Positions 36,394 to 45,342 of a DNA stretch of 64,000 bases are shown piece after piece. Positions within the stretch are counted from its first letter, which is position 1, and each line of letters opens with the position of its first letter. This DNA is from Opitutales bacterium (lineage in GTDB: Bacteria; Verrucomicrobiota; Verrucomicrobiia; Opitutales; UBA2987), in the NCBI GenBank assembly GCA_021772515.1, contig JAJFLU010000036.1:123501-187500 (forward strand), in the 5' to 3' direction. The notes under the pieces are model-generated. The model worked only from the letters and a program-made list of their open reading frames with translations, did not search any database and was not told the origin of the DNA. The position numbers and the translations under genes were made by a program.

Positions 36394-37467
36394 TTAGGCG
36401 TCGCTCAAACCGAGACGTTCCCGCTGGTATTTTCCGCTGTTGATTCGATCGCACCATTCGGTGTTGTCCAGATACCATTGGACGGTGGCTTTTAACCCCG
36501 AGGCGAAATCATATTTGGGTGCCCAGCCGAGTTCGTTGGTGATTTTATGATAATTCATGGCGTAGCGCCAGTCGTGTCCGGGGCGGTCGCGGACAAAATT
36601 TACCAACGACCTGCGGCAAGCTCCGTCCGGCTCCGGTTTTAACTGATCCAAAATATCGCAGATGGCTTCCACGACCTGCAAATTCGTTTGCTCGGCATCT
36701 CCACCGATATTGTATGCCTCCCCTGCCCTGCCGTTTTTCAGGACTTGCCAAATGGCCTCGCAGTGGTCCTCGACATGTATCCAGTCCCGAATATTTTGGC
36801 CATCACCGTAAACGGGCAGGGGCTTTCCATCGAGGGCATTGAGAACCATGAGGGGAATCAGCTTTTCGGGAAATTGCCACGGGCCGTAGTTGTTGGAACA
36901 GCGGGTAAACACCACGGGCAATCCGTAGGTATGGTGGGCGGCTCTGAGGAGAAGGTCGCCAGCCGCTTTCGAGGCAGCATAGGGGCTGTTGGGCGCGATG
37001 GGGGTTTGCTCTGTAAAGGGGGGCTCTTCCGGCCCGAGCGAGCCGTAAACTTCATCCGTGGAAATATGGAGAAAACGAAAGCGATCCGCACGGGTTTGGG
37101 GCAGTGATTTCCAGTGGTTGCGGACAACTTCCGCCAATCGGAGTGTGCCGATGACATTGGTTTCAAAAAAGGGCTCGGGTGAGTCGATGGAACGATCCAC
37201 ATGGGATTCGGCGGCGAAATTAACCACCGCATCGATGGCATGTTCTTCCAAAAGTGATTTCACCAAGCCGGAATCGCCGACATCTCCCTGCACGAAACAG
37301 TAGCGCGGATCGTTTTCAAAAACTTTCAGGTTTTCGGGATTTCCGGCGTAGGTCAGCTTGTCCAGATTGACCAAAATCCTTTCGCCGTCGCAATGGGATC
37401 CAGCAAGGATTTTATGCACGAAATTTGTGCCGATAAACCCGCATCCTCCCGTTACTAAAAGTTTCAT
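36394..37467 (-). CDS. rmlB: dTDP-glucose 4,6-dehydratase
   Basis: An extended short-chain dehydrogenase making dTDP-4-keto-6-deoxyglucose for deoxysugars such as rhamnose. NAD motif TGGCGFIGTNF at the N-terminus, then FAAESHVDRSI, the active-site STDEVYGSL with Asp-Glu, and YAASKA (Tyr-x-x-x-Lys). Also RCSNNYGPWQFPEKLIP, typical of RmlB. Length 357 matches. Lies 24 bp after the epimerase-like gene, so both form a dTDP-sugar operon; rmlA and rmlC are not here. Confidence 0.95.
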   Translation of the reverse strand: MKLLVTGGCGFIGTNFVHKILAGSHCDGERILVNLDKLTYAGNPENLKVFENDPRYCFVQGDVGDSGLVKSLLEEHAIDAVVNFAAESHVDRSIDSPEPFFETNVIGTLRLAEVVRNHWKSLPQTRADRFRFLHISTDEVYGSLGPEEPPFTEQTPIAPNSPYAASKAAGDLLLRAAHHTYGLPVVFTRCSNNYGPWQFPEKLIPLMVLNALDGKPLPVYGDGQNIRDWIHVEDHCEAIWQVLKNGRAGEAYNIGGDAEQTNLQVVEAICDILDQLKPEPDGACRRSLVNFVRDRPGHDWRYAMNYHKITNELGWAPKYDFASGLKATVQWYLDNTEWCDRINSGKYQRERLGLSDA

Positions 37468-37491
37468 TTTTGTTTCGTTTCCGATTTGGGA

Positions 37492-38364
37492 CTATACTTC
37501 TGGCTGCCAGTTTTTCAAGGAGTCGCGTATGGCATCCTTGACGGGGGTGAGCGAAATTCCGGCTTCGATAATTTTTGCGCTGTTGAGAACGCAGCTTGAG
37601 CGGGGTGTTTTGGCGGCGATTTTCATGAAATCCGCCTCCGATTCAAAATAGCTAGGCTCCCATTGTTTGATGCCGCTTTCCCGTATCAGTTTGACGACCT
37701 CCCGCGTGGTAACGCTGCCGGGGTTTGTCATATTGTAGGTGCCGAAGGATAATTTCTTTTGCCAACATTGAAGGGTTGCATGGACGAATTCACCCAAGTG
37801 GGAGAGCGAGTTTTCCACATCCAGCAGCTTCTCGTAACGCATTAGCTTGGTGAGATAGTTACGCGCACCGTCCTTTTCATCGAATGGAATACGCAGTCGC
37901 CAGATGTAGCATCGAGGCGCGTTTTCAAGAACCTCCTCCCCGAGCGCTTTGCACCCGCTGTAGAAGCTGCAATTATTCTGCCGAAAGGAAAAATTGGGCG
38001 GATCCTCCTCCGTAAAACCGGCCCCATCAGACCTTCGCCCACCGTAAAGACAACCCGAAGAAACATGCCCCCAGGGAATCTCGGCGGCGGCACAGGCCTT
38101 TCCTACAATGCCGGGCAGGAGCGCATTTCCGAGCAGGCAATCGGCTTTATTTTCCTCACAGGCATCCACGTTTGGCTTGCCTGTATATCCCGCCGCATTG
38201 ATTAAAAATTCCGCCGCATTATTCCGAAGAAAATCGGTTAGTTGATCGACATTTGCGCAATCCAACTCCCGGCGTCCGGGGCTGATAAAATCCAAACCAC
38301 TACGTTGCAAATATTCACGATAGGCGCCACCGACATAGCCATTACCTCCAAGAAGAATGATCAT
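37492..38364 (-). CDS. RmlD-like NAD-dependent sugar epimerase/reductase
   Basis: A 290-residue short-chain dehydrogenase with an N-terminal LLGGNGYVGGAY nucleotide motif and YSGCK as a possible Tyr-x-x-x-Lys site. It resembles the RmlD substrate-binding family, with VINAAGYTGKPNVDACEENK near residue 58 as in dTDP-4-dehydrorhamnose reductases. It precedes rmlB in the same operon. It might finish a dTDP-deoxysugar, but the exact reaction is not clear from sequence. Confidence 0.8.
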   Translation of the reverse strand: MIILLGGNGYVGGAYREYLQRSGLDFISPGRRELDCANVDQLTDFLRNNAAEFLINAAGYTGKPNVDACEENKADCLLGNALLPGIVGKACAAAEIPWGHVSSGCLYGGRRSDGAGFTEEDPPNFSFRQNNCSFYSGCKALGEEVLENAPRCYIWRLRIPFDEKDGARNYLTKLMRYEKLLDVENSLSHLGEFVHATLQCWQKKLSFGTYNMTNPGSVTTREVVKLIRESGIKQWEPSYFESEADFMKIAAKTPRSSCVLNSAKIIEAGISLTPVKDAIRDSLKNWQPEV

Positions 38365-38534
38365 GAATCGAGGCGCACCAAGCGTTTGGGTGGATTAGAA
38401 TTTTTAGGGAAAGAAATCTTGGTCATGGTCGAATTGGTAAAAGCAAATTGCCCGAAAAAATGAACCGGCGCAAGTTCTAGCCGCGAAAAATATTAAGGTG
38501 GTGATGGGGTCGGGAATCGATGTAGGTTTTGATC

Positions 38535-39539
38535 GTGAATGACTTTGTGGCTCTTGGATTCGACGGCGGAGGAACCCGTTCGCGGGCGGTTCTGGTTAAT
38601 TCCGGTGGCGAGATTATCGGGGTGGGCTCGGCGGGGCCTTCTAATCTCAAGAGTGTCGGGTTGGAAATGGCTATTCGGTCACTGGAAGAGACGGTCTCGT
38701 TGGCCTGGAAAGATAGCGGGTTGAGGGAACGCCCCGCCGATGCGGCCTTTCTGGGGTTTGCGGGGGCGGGGGCGCAAGAGGATCGCGAATTATTGAAACA
38801 AAGTGTGATTCAGGCCAAGGTTTCGCAGCCGGAGAAGTTGGCGGTGGATCACGATTTGCGGATCGCATTGGCGGGAGCTTTGGGTGGTGATCCGGGAATC
38901 GTAATCGTTTCGGGGACGGGGTCGGCTGTTTATGGGCGAACCGCCGACGGGCTCGCCGGACAGGCCGGTGGTTGGGGTTGGCTTTTGGGCGATCCTGGCA
39001 GTGGCTATTGGCTGGGCAGGCAGGCTTTGAAAGCGGTGGTCAAGGAAGCTGACGGGCGCGGAAAGCCTACTTCGCTGACCCCGGCAATGGCTGCGCATTT
39101 TGGCCTCGATTCCATTCATGGATCGAAGGAGAAACTTTATGAAAAAACTCGAGGACAGGGGTCGGTTCTGAGGATTGCCGCGCTGGCTCCTGTTGTCATC
39201 GCTGCCGCCGAAAACGGTGATGAAGTTGCTGGTGAAATTGTTCGCTCCGGCTGTTCGGAACTTGCCAATATGGCGCTGGCGGTGGCGCGTAAGCTCGGTT
39301 TTGAAACGGAACCTGTGGCGATTTCGGCCATCGGCGGGGTGGCCGGTTCCGGTCGATTTTTTACTTCGGCACTGGAAACCGCACTGGCCGCGATTTTACC
39401 CGATGCGAGCCTCCAACCCCCACTGCTGCCGCCGGTTTTGGGAGCGGCTTTATTCGCAATGGAAGTAGTTTACGACGGGCCAATCCAAGATCTAGCGGCC
39501 AGTTTGGAAAATCATCCGAAAGCCAGTGGGCTTTGGTGA
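38535..39539 (+). CDS. BadF/BadG-type sugar kinase (N-acetylglucosamine kinase-like)
   Basis: An ASKHA-fold ATPase of the BadF/BadG/BcrA/BcrD family. ATP-binding motifs are LGFDGGGTRSRAV at the start, VSGTGSAVYG near residue 127 and GGVAGSGRFF near 275. The sequence GWGWLLGDPGSGYWLGR is typical of GlcNAc kinases of this family. The start is probably GTG at 38535; a TTG lies 6 bases upstream. It may recycle amino sugars from cell wall. Stop is convergent with proS, 13 bp apart. Confidence 0.85.
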   Translation: MNDFVALGFDGGGTRSRAVLVNSGGEIIGVGSAGPSNLKSVGLEMAIRSLEETVSLAWKDSGLRERPADAAFLGFAGAGAQEDRELLKQSVIQAKVSQPEKLAVDHDLRIALAGALGGDPGIVIVSGTGSAVYGRTADGLAGQAGGWGWLLGDPGSGYWLGRQALKAVVKEADGRGKPTSLTPAMAAHFGLDSIHGSKEKLYEKTRGQGSVLRIAALAPVVIAAAENGDEVAGEIVRSGCSELANMALAVARKLGFETEPVAISAIGGVAGSGRFFTSALETALAAILPDASLQPPLLPPVLGAALFAMEVVYDGPIQDLAASLENHPKASGLW

Positions 39540-39552
39540 AGGTTGCAACAGG

Positions 39553-41076
39553 TCAATAGGACTTGGCGAAGAGGACGCGGCGTTCGCTTTTCTGGCCTGA
39601 AAAGGGGCAGATTCCGGCTTCGGGTTCGCCCAGCGGCAGGCAGCGGATGGTCACTTTGAGGTCTTTGGCAATCTGCTCCTCGACCTCCGTGGAGCCATTC
39701 CAATGAGCCAACGCGAAACCTCCGTGGATTTCCGGCTTTTTTTTGTTTTCGGCGGTGAAAAATTCGTAGAATTCCTTTTGGGAATCGATTTTTACGGTAT
39801 GTTCATCGCGAAACTTTCGGGCTTTTTCGAAGAGTCCGCTCTGGATTTCGTCGAGAATGCTTCCCACGGTTTGGACGAATGCTCCACGGTCGAGGTTGAC
39901 CCGTTCACGCGGCCCTTTGTCGCGCCTTCCGAGGGAGACCATATTGCCGGCGACATCGCGGGGACCCACTTCCAGACGCAGGGGGATGCCATTTTTTATC
40001 CAATGCCATAATTTTTCTCCACCGCGCAGATCCCGGGTGTCGAACTCGACATCCAGCGGCCTGCCGTGCCAGTAAGTCGCGTGCAATTCCTTCCGTAAAC
40101 TTTCGCAATAGTCCAGCACCTCGGCGCGGGTTTCATCTTTCGGGGTGATGGGCAGGATGACGACTTGGGCGGGCGCTATGCGGGGCGGCACGATGAAACC
40201 ATCATCATCGCTATGGGTCATGATGAGGCCCCCGATTAGCCGGGTGGACACGCCCCAGGAGGTTGTCCAGGCATGGACGCTTTCGCCGCGTTCATTGAGA
40301 AATGTGATATCGCTTCCTTTGGCGAAATTTTGCCCCAGAAAATGCGAAGTCCCCGCCTGAAGAGCCTTGCGGTCCTGCATCATGGCCTCGATGGAAAATG
40401 TGGTCACGGCGCCGGGAAATTTTTCCCCCTCGGTTTTTTCTCCCTGGATAACCGGCATGGCCATATAGTTTTCACTGAAATCGGCATAAATCCGCAACAT
40501 CTGCCGAGTCTCTTCGAGAGCCTCCTCGGCGGTGGCGTGAACGGTGTGACCCTCCTGCCAGAGAAATTCGGTGGTGCGCAGAAAAAGGCGGGTGCGCATC
40601 TCCCAGCGAACCACGTTGCACCATTGGTTGATGAGCAGGGGCAAATCCCGATAGCTCTGCACCCAGCGGGAAAACATCTCCCCGATGATCGTTTCGGAAG
40701 TCGGGCGAACGATGAGCGGTTCCTCCAGCGGCGATGCCGGAACGAGTGTGCCATCGGGTCCGGCTTCCAGTCTCGAGTGGGTGACCACGGCGCATTCCTT
40801 GGCGAAACCCTCGACATGCTTGGCCTCCTTTTCGAGGAAGCTCTTGGGGATGAAAATGGGGAAGTAGGCGTTACGGTGGCCGGTCTCCTTGAACATGAGA
40901 TCGAGCTCGCGCTGCATGTTCTCCCAAAGCTGATAGCCCCAGGGCTTTATCACCATGCACCCGCGGACGGGCGAATTTTCGGCCAAATCTGCGGCCCGAA
41001 TCACCTGTTGATACCACTCCGGGTAATCCTCGGCCCGAGTGGGCGAAATTGCGTTTTTCTGATTTTTAGCAGCCAT
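39553..41076 (-). CDS. proS: Prolyl-tRNA synthetase, archaeal/eukaryote-like type
   Basis: A class II synthetase charging tRNA-Pro. It is the short form lacking the large bacterial editing insert: motif 2/3 regions are VRPTSETIIGEMF, QEGHTVHA and TSWGVSTRLIGGLIMTH. The C-terminal anticodon-binding domain and a C-terminal tail are present. The ATG at 41076 has GGTGGA just upstream; an extended frame to 41199 is unlikely. Length 507 residues. Several bacterial groups including PVC members carry this type. Confidence 0.95.
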   Translation of the reverse strand: MAAKNQKNAISPTRAEDYPEWYQQVIRAADLAENSPVRGCMVIKPWGYQLWENMQRELDLMFKETGHRNAYFPIFIPKSFLEKEAKHVEGFAKECAVVTHSRLEAGPDGTLVPASPLEEPLIVRPTSETIIGEMFSRWVQSYRDLPLLINQWCNVVRWEMRTRLFLRTTEFLWQEGHTVHATAEEALEETRQMLRIYADFSENYMAMPVIQGEKTEGEKFPGAVTTFSIEAMMQDRKALQAGTSHFLGQNFAKGSDITFLNERGESVHAWTTSWGVSTRLIGGLIMTHSDDDGFIVPPRIAPAQVVILPITPKDETRAEVLDYCESLRKELHATYWHGRPLDVEFDTRDLRGGEKLWHWIKNGIPLRLEVGPRDVAGNMVSLGRRDKGPRERVNLDRGAFVQTVGSILDEIQSGLFEKARKFRDEHTVKIDSQKEFYEFFTAENKKKPEIHGGFALAHWNGSTEVEEQIAKDLKVTIRCLPLGEPEAGICPFSGQKSERRVLFAKSY

Positions 41077-41170
41077 TTCCACCAACAAAAACTGAACCAC
41101 CGGCCAAGACAAGATAAGAAAACAAACCATGATACTTTCTGACTGCTTGCCAAGTGAACATAAACGTTTA

Positions 41171-41180
41171 CGATGCCATT
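41171..41180. repeat. Left 10-bp direct repeat around hicBA
   Basis: CGATGCCATT here is repeated exactly at 41631-41640, just after hicA. The TA genes lie between. It could be a target-site duplication; 10 bp is short enough for chance to matter. A palindrome TAAACGTTTA sits directly before it (41161-41170) and could be an operator. Confidence 0.4.
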
Positions 41181-41181
41181 T

Positions 41182-41409
41182 ATGAAAACCAGCCACCAAT
41201 ATACTGCCATTATCTATCGTGAAGAAGATGGATTTGTCTCCCTGTGCCCGGAATTCGATGTTGCCAGTCAGGGTGAGTGTGTGGAGGAAGCCCGCAGCAA
41301 CTTGACTGAAGCCCTCGAGCTGTTTTTACAATCCGCATCGAAGGAAGAAATCCAGGAGCGCTACAAACCCGAGACCTACATCTCCCGGATGGAGGTTTCA
41401 ATTGGGTAA
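41182..41409 (+). CDS. hicB: HicB-type antitoxin
   Basis: A 75-residue HicB-like protein: YTAIIYREEDGFVSLCPEF and DVASQGECVEEARSNL are the family core (a degraded RNase-H-like fold), followed by helix ALELFLQSA. It would bind and silence HicA. The ATG at 41182 is preferred because the upstream ATG (41173) lies in the short repeat. The gene order, antitoxin before toxin, is the reverse of the E. coli hicAB order but common for this subfamily. Confidence 0.88.
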   Translation: MKTSHQYTAIIYREEDGFVSLCPEFDVASQGECVEEARSNLTEALELFLQSASKEEIQERYKPETYISRMEVSIG

Positions 41410-41626
41410 ACTCCGCGTTCTGTCAGGCCAGGAAGTTTGTCGAATTTTGACCGGACAAGGATTTGTTAAAAAGCGACAGGCAGGCAGTCACGTCGTAATG
41501 CAACTGAAGTTACCTGGTAGCACGATAACCGTCCCCGTTCCACAGCATGCCACTTTAAGAAAAGGCACACTTAAATCAATCATCCGTCAATCCAAACTGG
41601 CTGCCGACCTATTCGAACAATCCTAG
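41402..41626 (+). CDS. hicA: HicA-type mRNA interferase toxin
   Basis: A 74-residue double-stranded-RNA-binding-fold toxin. The catalytic histidine is in QAGSHVVMQ, and KSIIRQSKLAADLFEQ is the usual C-terminal helix. The start is TTG, with GGAGG at 41391-41395 six bases before it. It overlaps hicB by 8 bases. HicA cleaves mRNA when free of HicB. Confidence 0.9.
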   Translation: MGKLRVLSGQEVCRILTGQGFVKKRQAGSHVVMQLKLPGSTITVPVPQHATLRKGTLKSIIRQSKLAADLFEQS

Positions 41627-41630
41627 GCTT

Positions 41631-41640
41631 CGATGCCATT
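41631..41640. repeat. Right 10-bp direct repeat around hicBA
   Basis: Exact copy of 41171-41180, 4 bp after the hicA stop. See the left copy for interpretation. Confidence 0.4.
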
Positions 41641-41663
41641 ATTTTATTCTAATCTTTTGCGAA

Positions 41664-42605
41664 ATGGCTGAACAACCTCCTAAGCAACGGCGTAAGCTGG
41701 CCGCTATTTTGATGGCGGATGTTTCCGGGTTCAGCCGGATGATGGGGTCCGACGAGGAGGGCATGACGGTGCGGATTCGCGATTTCCACGCCCGGACCAA
41801 AGCGATTGTGGACGACCATGAGGGACGGGTGGTCGATACGGCGGGCGATTCGGTATTCGGCGAATTCGACAGCGTGGTCAATGCCATGCGATGCGCCCAG
41901 GAAATTCAACGGGCGCAGGCGCAGAAAAACAGGGGCCAACCGAGGAGCAAGAGGATCGACACCCGCATCGGAGTGCATGTGGGTGATGTCATTGTCGAGG
42001 AATACCAGATTTATGGGGACGGCGTGAATATCGCGGCGCGGCTTGAAGCGATTGCCGAACCGGGCGGGATTTGCGTATCGGAGGCGGTTTTTCAACAGGT
42101 TCGCAACAAAATGCCGGTGGAATTCGAGGACATGGGCGTTAAGGAGCTGAAAAACATCGAATTCCCTGTGCGGCTCTATCGGGTGCCCCCGGAGAGTTAT
42201 TTGGGGTCGGACAATACGCCACCGCCGCCTTCCGGCGATACATCCCAAAGTGAGATGGAGGACAGGCACCCGGCTGATTCAATCAAGGATGAGCTTTTCG
42301 AAACAAAAAACTTGGTCAAACTCGGAGTGGCGGGATTTCTATTGCTATGCCCCATCTTTTTAGTGGAAAGCGCCGGGGTATTTCCGCTGGCCGGAGTCAT
42401 CATTATCGCGCGTGTAATCGTGTGGCCGTGGGCAAAGTATTATGATATGCCGGGAAATCTCCGAATCGCTACCGGCGTCGCCCTCATGCTAGGAGCGCCC
42501 ATCACCCACTGGAGCACCGCAACAGACATCATTTTCGCATTTGCCGGGGCCATTCTAATATCAAAAGGGTATAATCAAAACAAAAAGCACAAGCGGCGTA
42601 GGTAG
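41664..42605 (+). CDS. Class III adenylate/guanylate cyclase with membrane C-terminus
   Basis: A 313-residue protein. Residues 10-175 are a class III nucleotide cyclase domain: MADVSGFSRMM with metal ligand D19, TAGDSVFGEF with D62, HVGDVIVEE, and GDGVNIAARLEAIAEPGGI. Residues 215-305 contain about three membrane segments, so the catalytic domain is N-terminal and cytoplasmic. It would make cAMP or cGMP. No effector gene is adjacent. Confidence 0.9.
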   Translation: MAEQPPKQRRKLAAILMADVSGFSRMMGSDEEGMTVRIRDFHARTKAIVDDHEGRVVDTAGDSVFGEFDSVVNAMRCAQEIQRAQAQKNRGQPRSKRIDTRIGVHVGDVIVEEYQIYGDGVNIAARLEAIAEPGGICVSEAVFQQVRNKMPVEFEDMGVKELKNIEFPVRLYRVPPESYLGSDNTPPPPSGDTSQSEMEDRHPADSIKDELFETKNLVKLGVAGFLLLCPIFLVESAGVFPLAGVIIIARVIVWPWAKYYDMPGNLRIATGVALMLGAPITHWSTATDIIFAFAGAILISKGYNQNKKHKRRR

Positions 42606-42799
42606 AATTGTGAACCAAATTTAACGCGAACGTGATTTCGAGATAGTTTCAGGGGCCAAGATTTGGACTAGGCTATAAACTAACTAACCTATTCTCCTCC
42701 ACAGCCGGAGAGGCTGATCGGTATTTTGTTTGCATATTGAATTTGTGATCAAGAGAAAAACCTTGAAATCGTAATGTTTAAATAATATGCCAAGGTATT

Positions 42800-44338
42800 A
42801 TGAACATCGCAAAAACCGTACCCAACATTCCCACACTCGTAGAACTGAAACGAATTTCGAGTGCTTATGTAATTGATTTTCGAAATCTTTCGGAGGAAGC
42901 TCTGAGAACAGCCCTGATAAAGACTGCGCCGCAATACTATTTTAAAACGAATGTTCAACAGGCTTTAGAAAGATGTTTGTTTCATCCCGAAAGAAACATC
43001 CGAACACTAACGCCTATTTTTTTGAAACATGTCCTTTTACAGAAGGATAACTTCATTTGCGCAAAGGATGTAATAAATGATGAGATCGTTAGCTGGGAAC
43101 AGTCAATTATTGATCGATCAAACGAGGACTTGATTGAACGAAGTGGAGAAAAAAGCAAATATCTGGAGCTTTTCCAGTTTGTTTTAGAGGTCGCATGGGA
43201 ACGGAATGAAGATATTTCGCCCGATGAAAAAAACCTGATCGAGAAGATCAGACAACGTTTCAAAATAACCGAAATAGAGTATCGGATAATTGAAGCAAAA
43301 CTCAGTAAGTTTCCCAAGAACGGTAATAAGCTTCACTCCTACGATGAAATAGAAAAAGTAAGAAGATTCTTACAGTGCAATGGATTACTCTTTTCAATCC
43401 GGGATCAGGACCGAACTACGTTTGATCTAATTCCTGAAGAAATTGCGGATACGCTACGTAATATTCTTGGCTTGGAGATAAGAAATTACGGTTACAGTGA
43501 ACTTCTAAAATACAAACTCGTTAAATCAAAAATATATCTTCTGCAGACCTTGAAGAAATGCGACATTTTGATTGAGCGTGGTCAAACTTTGAGTAATCTT
43601 CAGGCCAAAGTTTTGGCACAAGTGCCACCTTCAAAACTATTGGGAGGAATTTCGCCTCGCGATGGACTAGAGACAGGTAAGCTCAAAAGTTGGTGCAGCG
43701 ATCTTAAGATTAAATCTTCTGGAACCAAACAGGAACTTATTGAGCGATTGATCGAATTTTACGATTGTTTGTTGGAAAAAGATGAGACAATTTCCGACGA
43801 AAGAGAAATCTGGTACCAATTTTATGATCAATTCGGAAAGCGTGACATTCAATTCCTGCGCGAGCAGCAATTGATTACTAAAGACATTGAGATTGAAAAG
43901 AAATTTGAGGAGGCAACCAGATTCCTCTTTGAAAAGAAACTGCGGCATAAACCACTTAAATTGGTGGGCTCTGCACACGCCGATGGTGTAGTATCGTATC
44001 AAGATAAGATAATCTATTGGGATAACAAATCCAAAGAAAAGGAAGTAAACCTAAAAGATCACTTAAGCCAGTTTGATGGCTACATTCGCAATGCCGACAA
44101 AAAGGTTGGCGTTTTTCTGGTGATTGGACCCGCATTTACAGATGATTCGAGTGTTCTTGCGATGCAATATCTTGTAGAAAATGGCACAACTATCTCTTTA
44201 ATTACTGCCACTGAATTGAAATCCCTGGCAGAGGAGTGGGCAGGTCAAAAGGGAGGAAGTGCCGATGCTCCTTTTCCGTTGGGTTATCTAATTCAACCAG
44301 GAAGGTTCAATCGAAATTTAATGCCGGCAATCAAGTAA
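42800..44338 (+). CDS. SAP-domain putative PD-(D/E)xK nuclease
   Basis: A 512-residue protein with no assigned family as a whole. A central SAP motif, a nucleic-acid-binding helix pair, covers about residues 291-322 (KLKSWCSDLKIKSSGTKQEL). The C-terminal third looks like a restriction-endonuclease fold: E370/E371 on a helix, HADGVV with D395, then YWDNKSKE with D408 and K410. The first half is helical with a TerB-like acidic segment around 135-170. GC is low. It is followed after 4 bp by a K+ channel gene, suggesting a two-gene unit. A DNA-recognising nuclease in host defence is possible but unproven. Confidence 0.65.
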   Translation: MNIAKTVPNIPTLVELKRISSAYVIDFRNLSEEALRTALIKTAPQYYFKTNVQQALERCLFHPERNIRTLTPIFLKHVLLQKDNFICAKDVINDEIVSWEQSIIDRSNEDLIERSGEKSKYLELFQFVLEVAWERNEDISPDEKNLIEKIRQRFKITEIEYRIIEAKLSKFPKNGNKLHSYDEIEKVRRFLQCNGLLFSIRDQDRTTFDLIPEEIADTLRNILGLEIRNYGYSELLKYKLVKSKIYLLQTLKKCDILIERGQTLSNLQAKVLAQVPPSKLLGGISPRDGLETGKLKSWCSDLKIKSSGTKQELIERLIEFYDCLLEKDETISDEREIWYQFYDQFGKRDIQFLREQQLITKDIEIEKKFEEATRFLFEKKLRHKPLKLVGSAHADGVVSYQDKIIYWDNKSKEKEVNLKDHLSQFDGYIRNADKKVGVFLVIGPAFTDDSSVLAMQYLVENGTTISLITATELKSLAEEWAGQKGGSADAPFPLGYLIQPGRFNRNLMPAIK

Positions 44339-44342
44339 TTAC

Positions 44343-45143
44343 TTGAAAAAGCGAATTTGGCATTTTTTTGAAATAGCTCAAGAGGGAGACGAATGGGGGC
44401 ACATCTTTGATGTTTCCCTTGTTATACTGATAATTGCTAACGTTTTTGCTGTAGTAATTGAAAGTCTCCCCTCTATCGGAAGCACCTACCAGAATGAATT
44501 TTATTGGTTTGAGGTGTTCTCCGTTGTCATCTTCACCGTTGAATATCTTGGTCGTATCTGGGCGTGTACTGTTGATGAAAAATTTCATGGAATGCTGAAA
44601 GGCCGATGGAGATTCTTTTGGCGACCGATGAACTTAATCGATCTTGCGGCTTTTCTGCCATTTTATCTCCCTTTTATTGGTTTGGATGGAAGGATGCTTC
44701 GTATTCTTCGACTTTTGCGGATTCTCCGAATTGCGAAACTTGGAAAATATTTTTGCGCCTTTCAGTTGATGAGCAGAGTGATTCGTGACAAGAAGGAAGA
44801 ACTTGTTATCACGACAGCGATAATGGGTTTTGTGCTGATACTTTCTGCCGCTACGATCTACCAATTTGAGAATGCGGTTCAACCGGAGGTATTTTCCAGT
44901 ATACCAGCAGCTATGTGGTGGGCAGTCATTACATTGACCACTGTCGGTTATGGTGACATTTACCCGATCACATTAGGTGGCAAAATAGCAGCCGCAGTTA
45001 TCGCGGTAACCAGTGTTGGATTTATTGCCCTTCCAACTGGCATCCTGGGTGCTGGATTTGTTGAAGAAATCTCTAAACAAAAGGATAATACGTCCTTAAA
45101 ATGCCCTTTTTGCGGAAAATCAATTTCAGAGGAAAGAACCTAA
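44343..45143 (+). CDS. Voltage-gated potassium channel with C-terminal CPFC motif
   Basis: A 266-residue six-helix channel. S4 is visible as RMLRILRLLRILRIAK (117-132), with arginines every third residue, and the selectivity filter is TTVGYGD (199-205). The cytoplasmic tail is short and ends with CPFCGKSI (C254, C257), half a zinc ribbon. The only start in reach is TTG at 44343, 4 bp past the nuclease stop, without a separate ribosome site, so translation is probably coupled. Linking an ion channel to a putative nuclease is unusual and recalls membrane-depolarising defence effectors. A housekeeping role is the alternative. Confidence 0.88.
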   Translation: MKKRIWHFFEIAQEGDEWGHIFDVSLVILIIANVFAVVIESLPSIGSTYQNEFYWFEVFSVVIFTVEYLGRIWACTVDEKFHGMLKGRWRFFWRPMNLIDLAAFLPFYLPFIGLDGRMLRILRLLRILRIAKLGKYFCAFQLMSRVIRDKKEELVITTAIMGFVLILSAATIYQFENAVQPEVFSSIPAAMWWAVITLTTVGYGDIYPITLGGKIAAAVIAVTSVGFIALPTGILGAGFVEEISKQKDNTSLKCPFCGKSISEERT

Positions 45144-45255
45144 AGAGCCATTCCCTGATTGAATGAATTTGTGGCTCAGGAGATTACCAGTTCTACGGTA
45201 TTGCCTTATCAGCATGCGAAGTGGGGTGTATTCGACAACTGTGCAAATTAGTGAT

Positions 45256-45289
45256 TTTCGGCTAATTCGCTTCTAGGATTACGATTAGG
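45256..45289. repeat. Outer copy of 34-bp repeat flanking VapBC
   Basis: It matches 46048-46081 at 32 of 34 bases. On the minus strand it encodes LIVILEAN and a stop, the last residues of the secreted-protein gene at 46054, so it is a detached duplicate of that gene's 3' end on the far side of the toxin-antitoxin cassette. Confidence 0.85.
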
Positions 45290-45307
45290 CTGAGGGAAGG
45301 AATGAAA

Positions 45308-45336
45308 TTGACAATGTTGCGGATTTATGCTTTTAT
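45308..45336 (+). promoter_or_regulatory. Promoter of the VapBC operon
   Basis: TTGACA (45308-45313), a 17-base spacer and TTTTAT (45331-45336) form a good sigma-70 promoter. The expected transcript start falls at or next to the ATG at 45343, and there is no ribosome site, so the mRNA may be leaderless. Confidence 0.5.
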
Positions 45337-45342
45337 GTTTAT

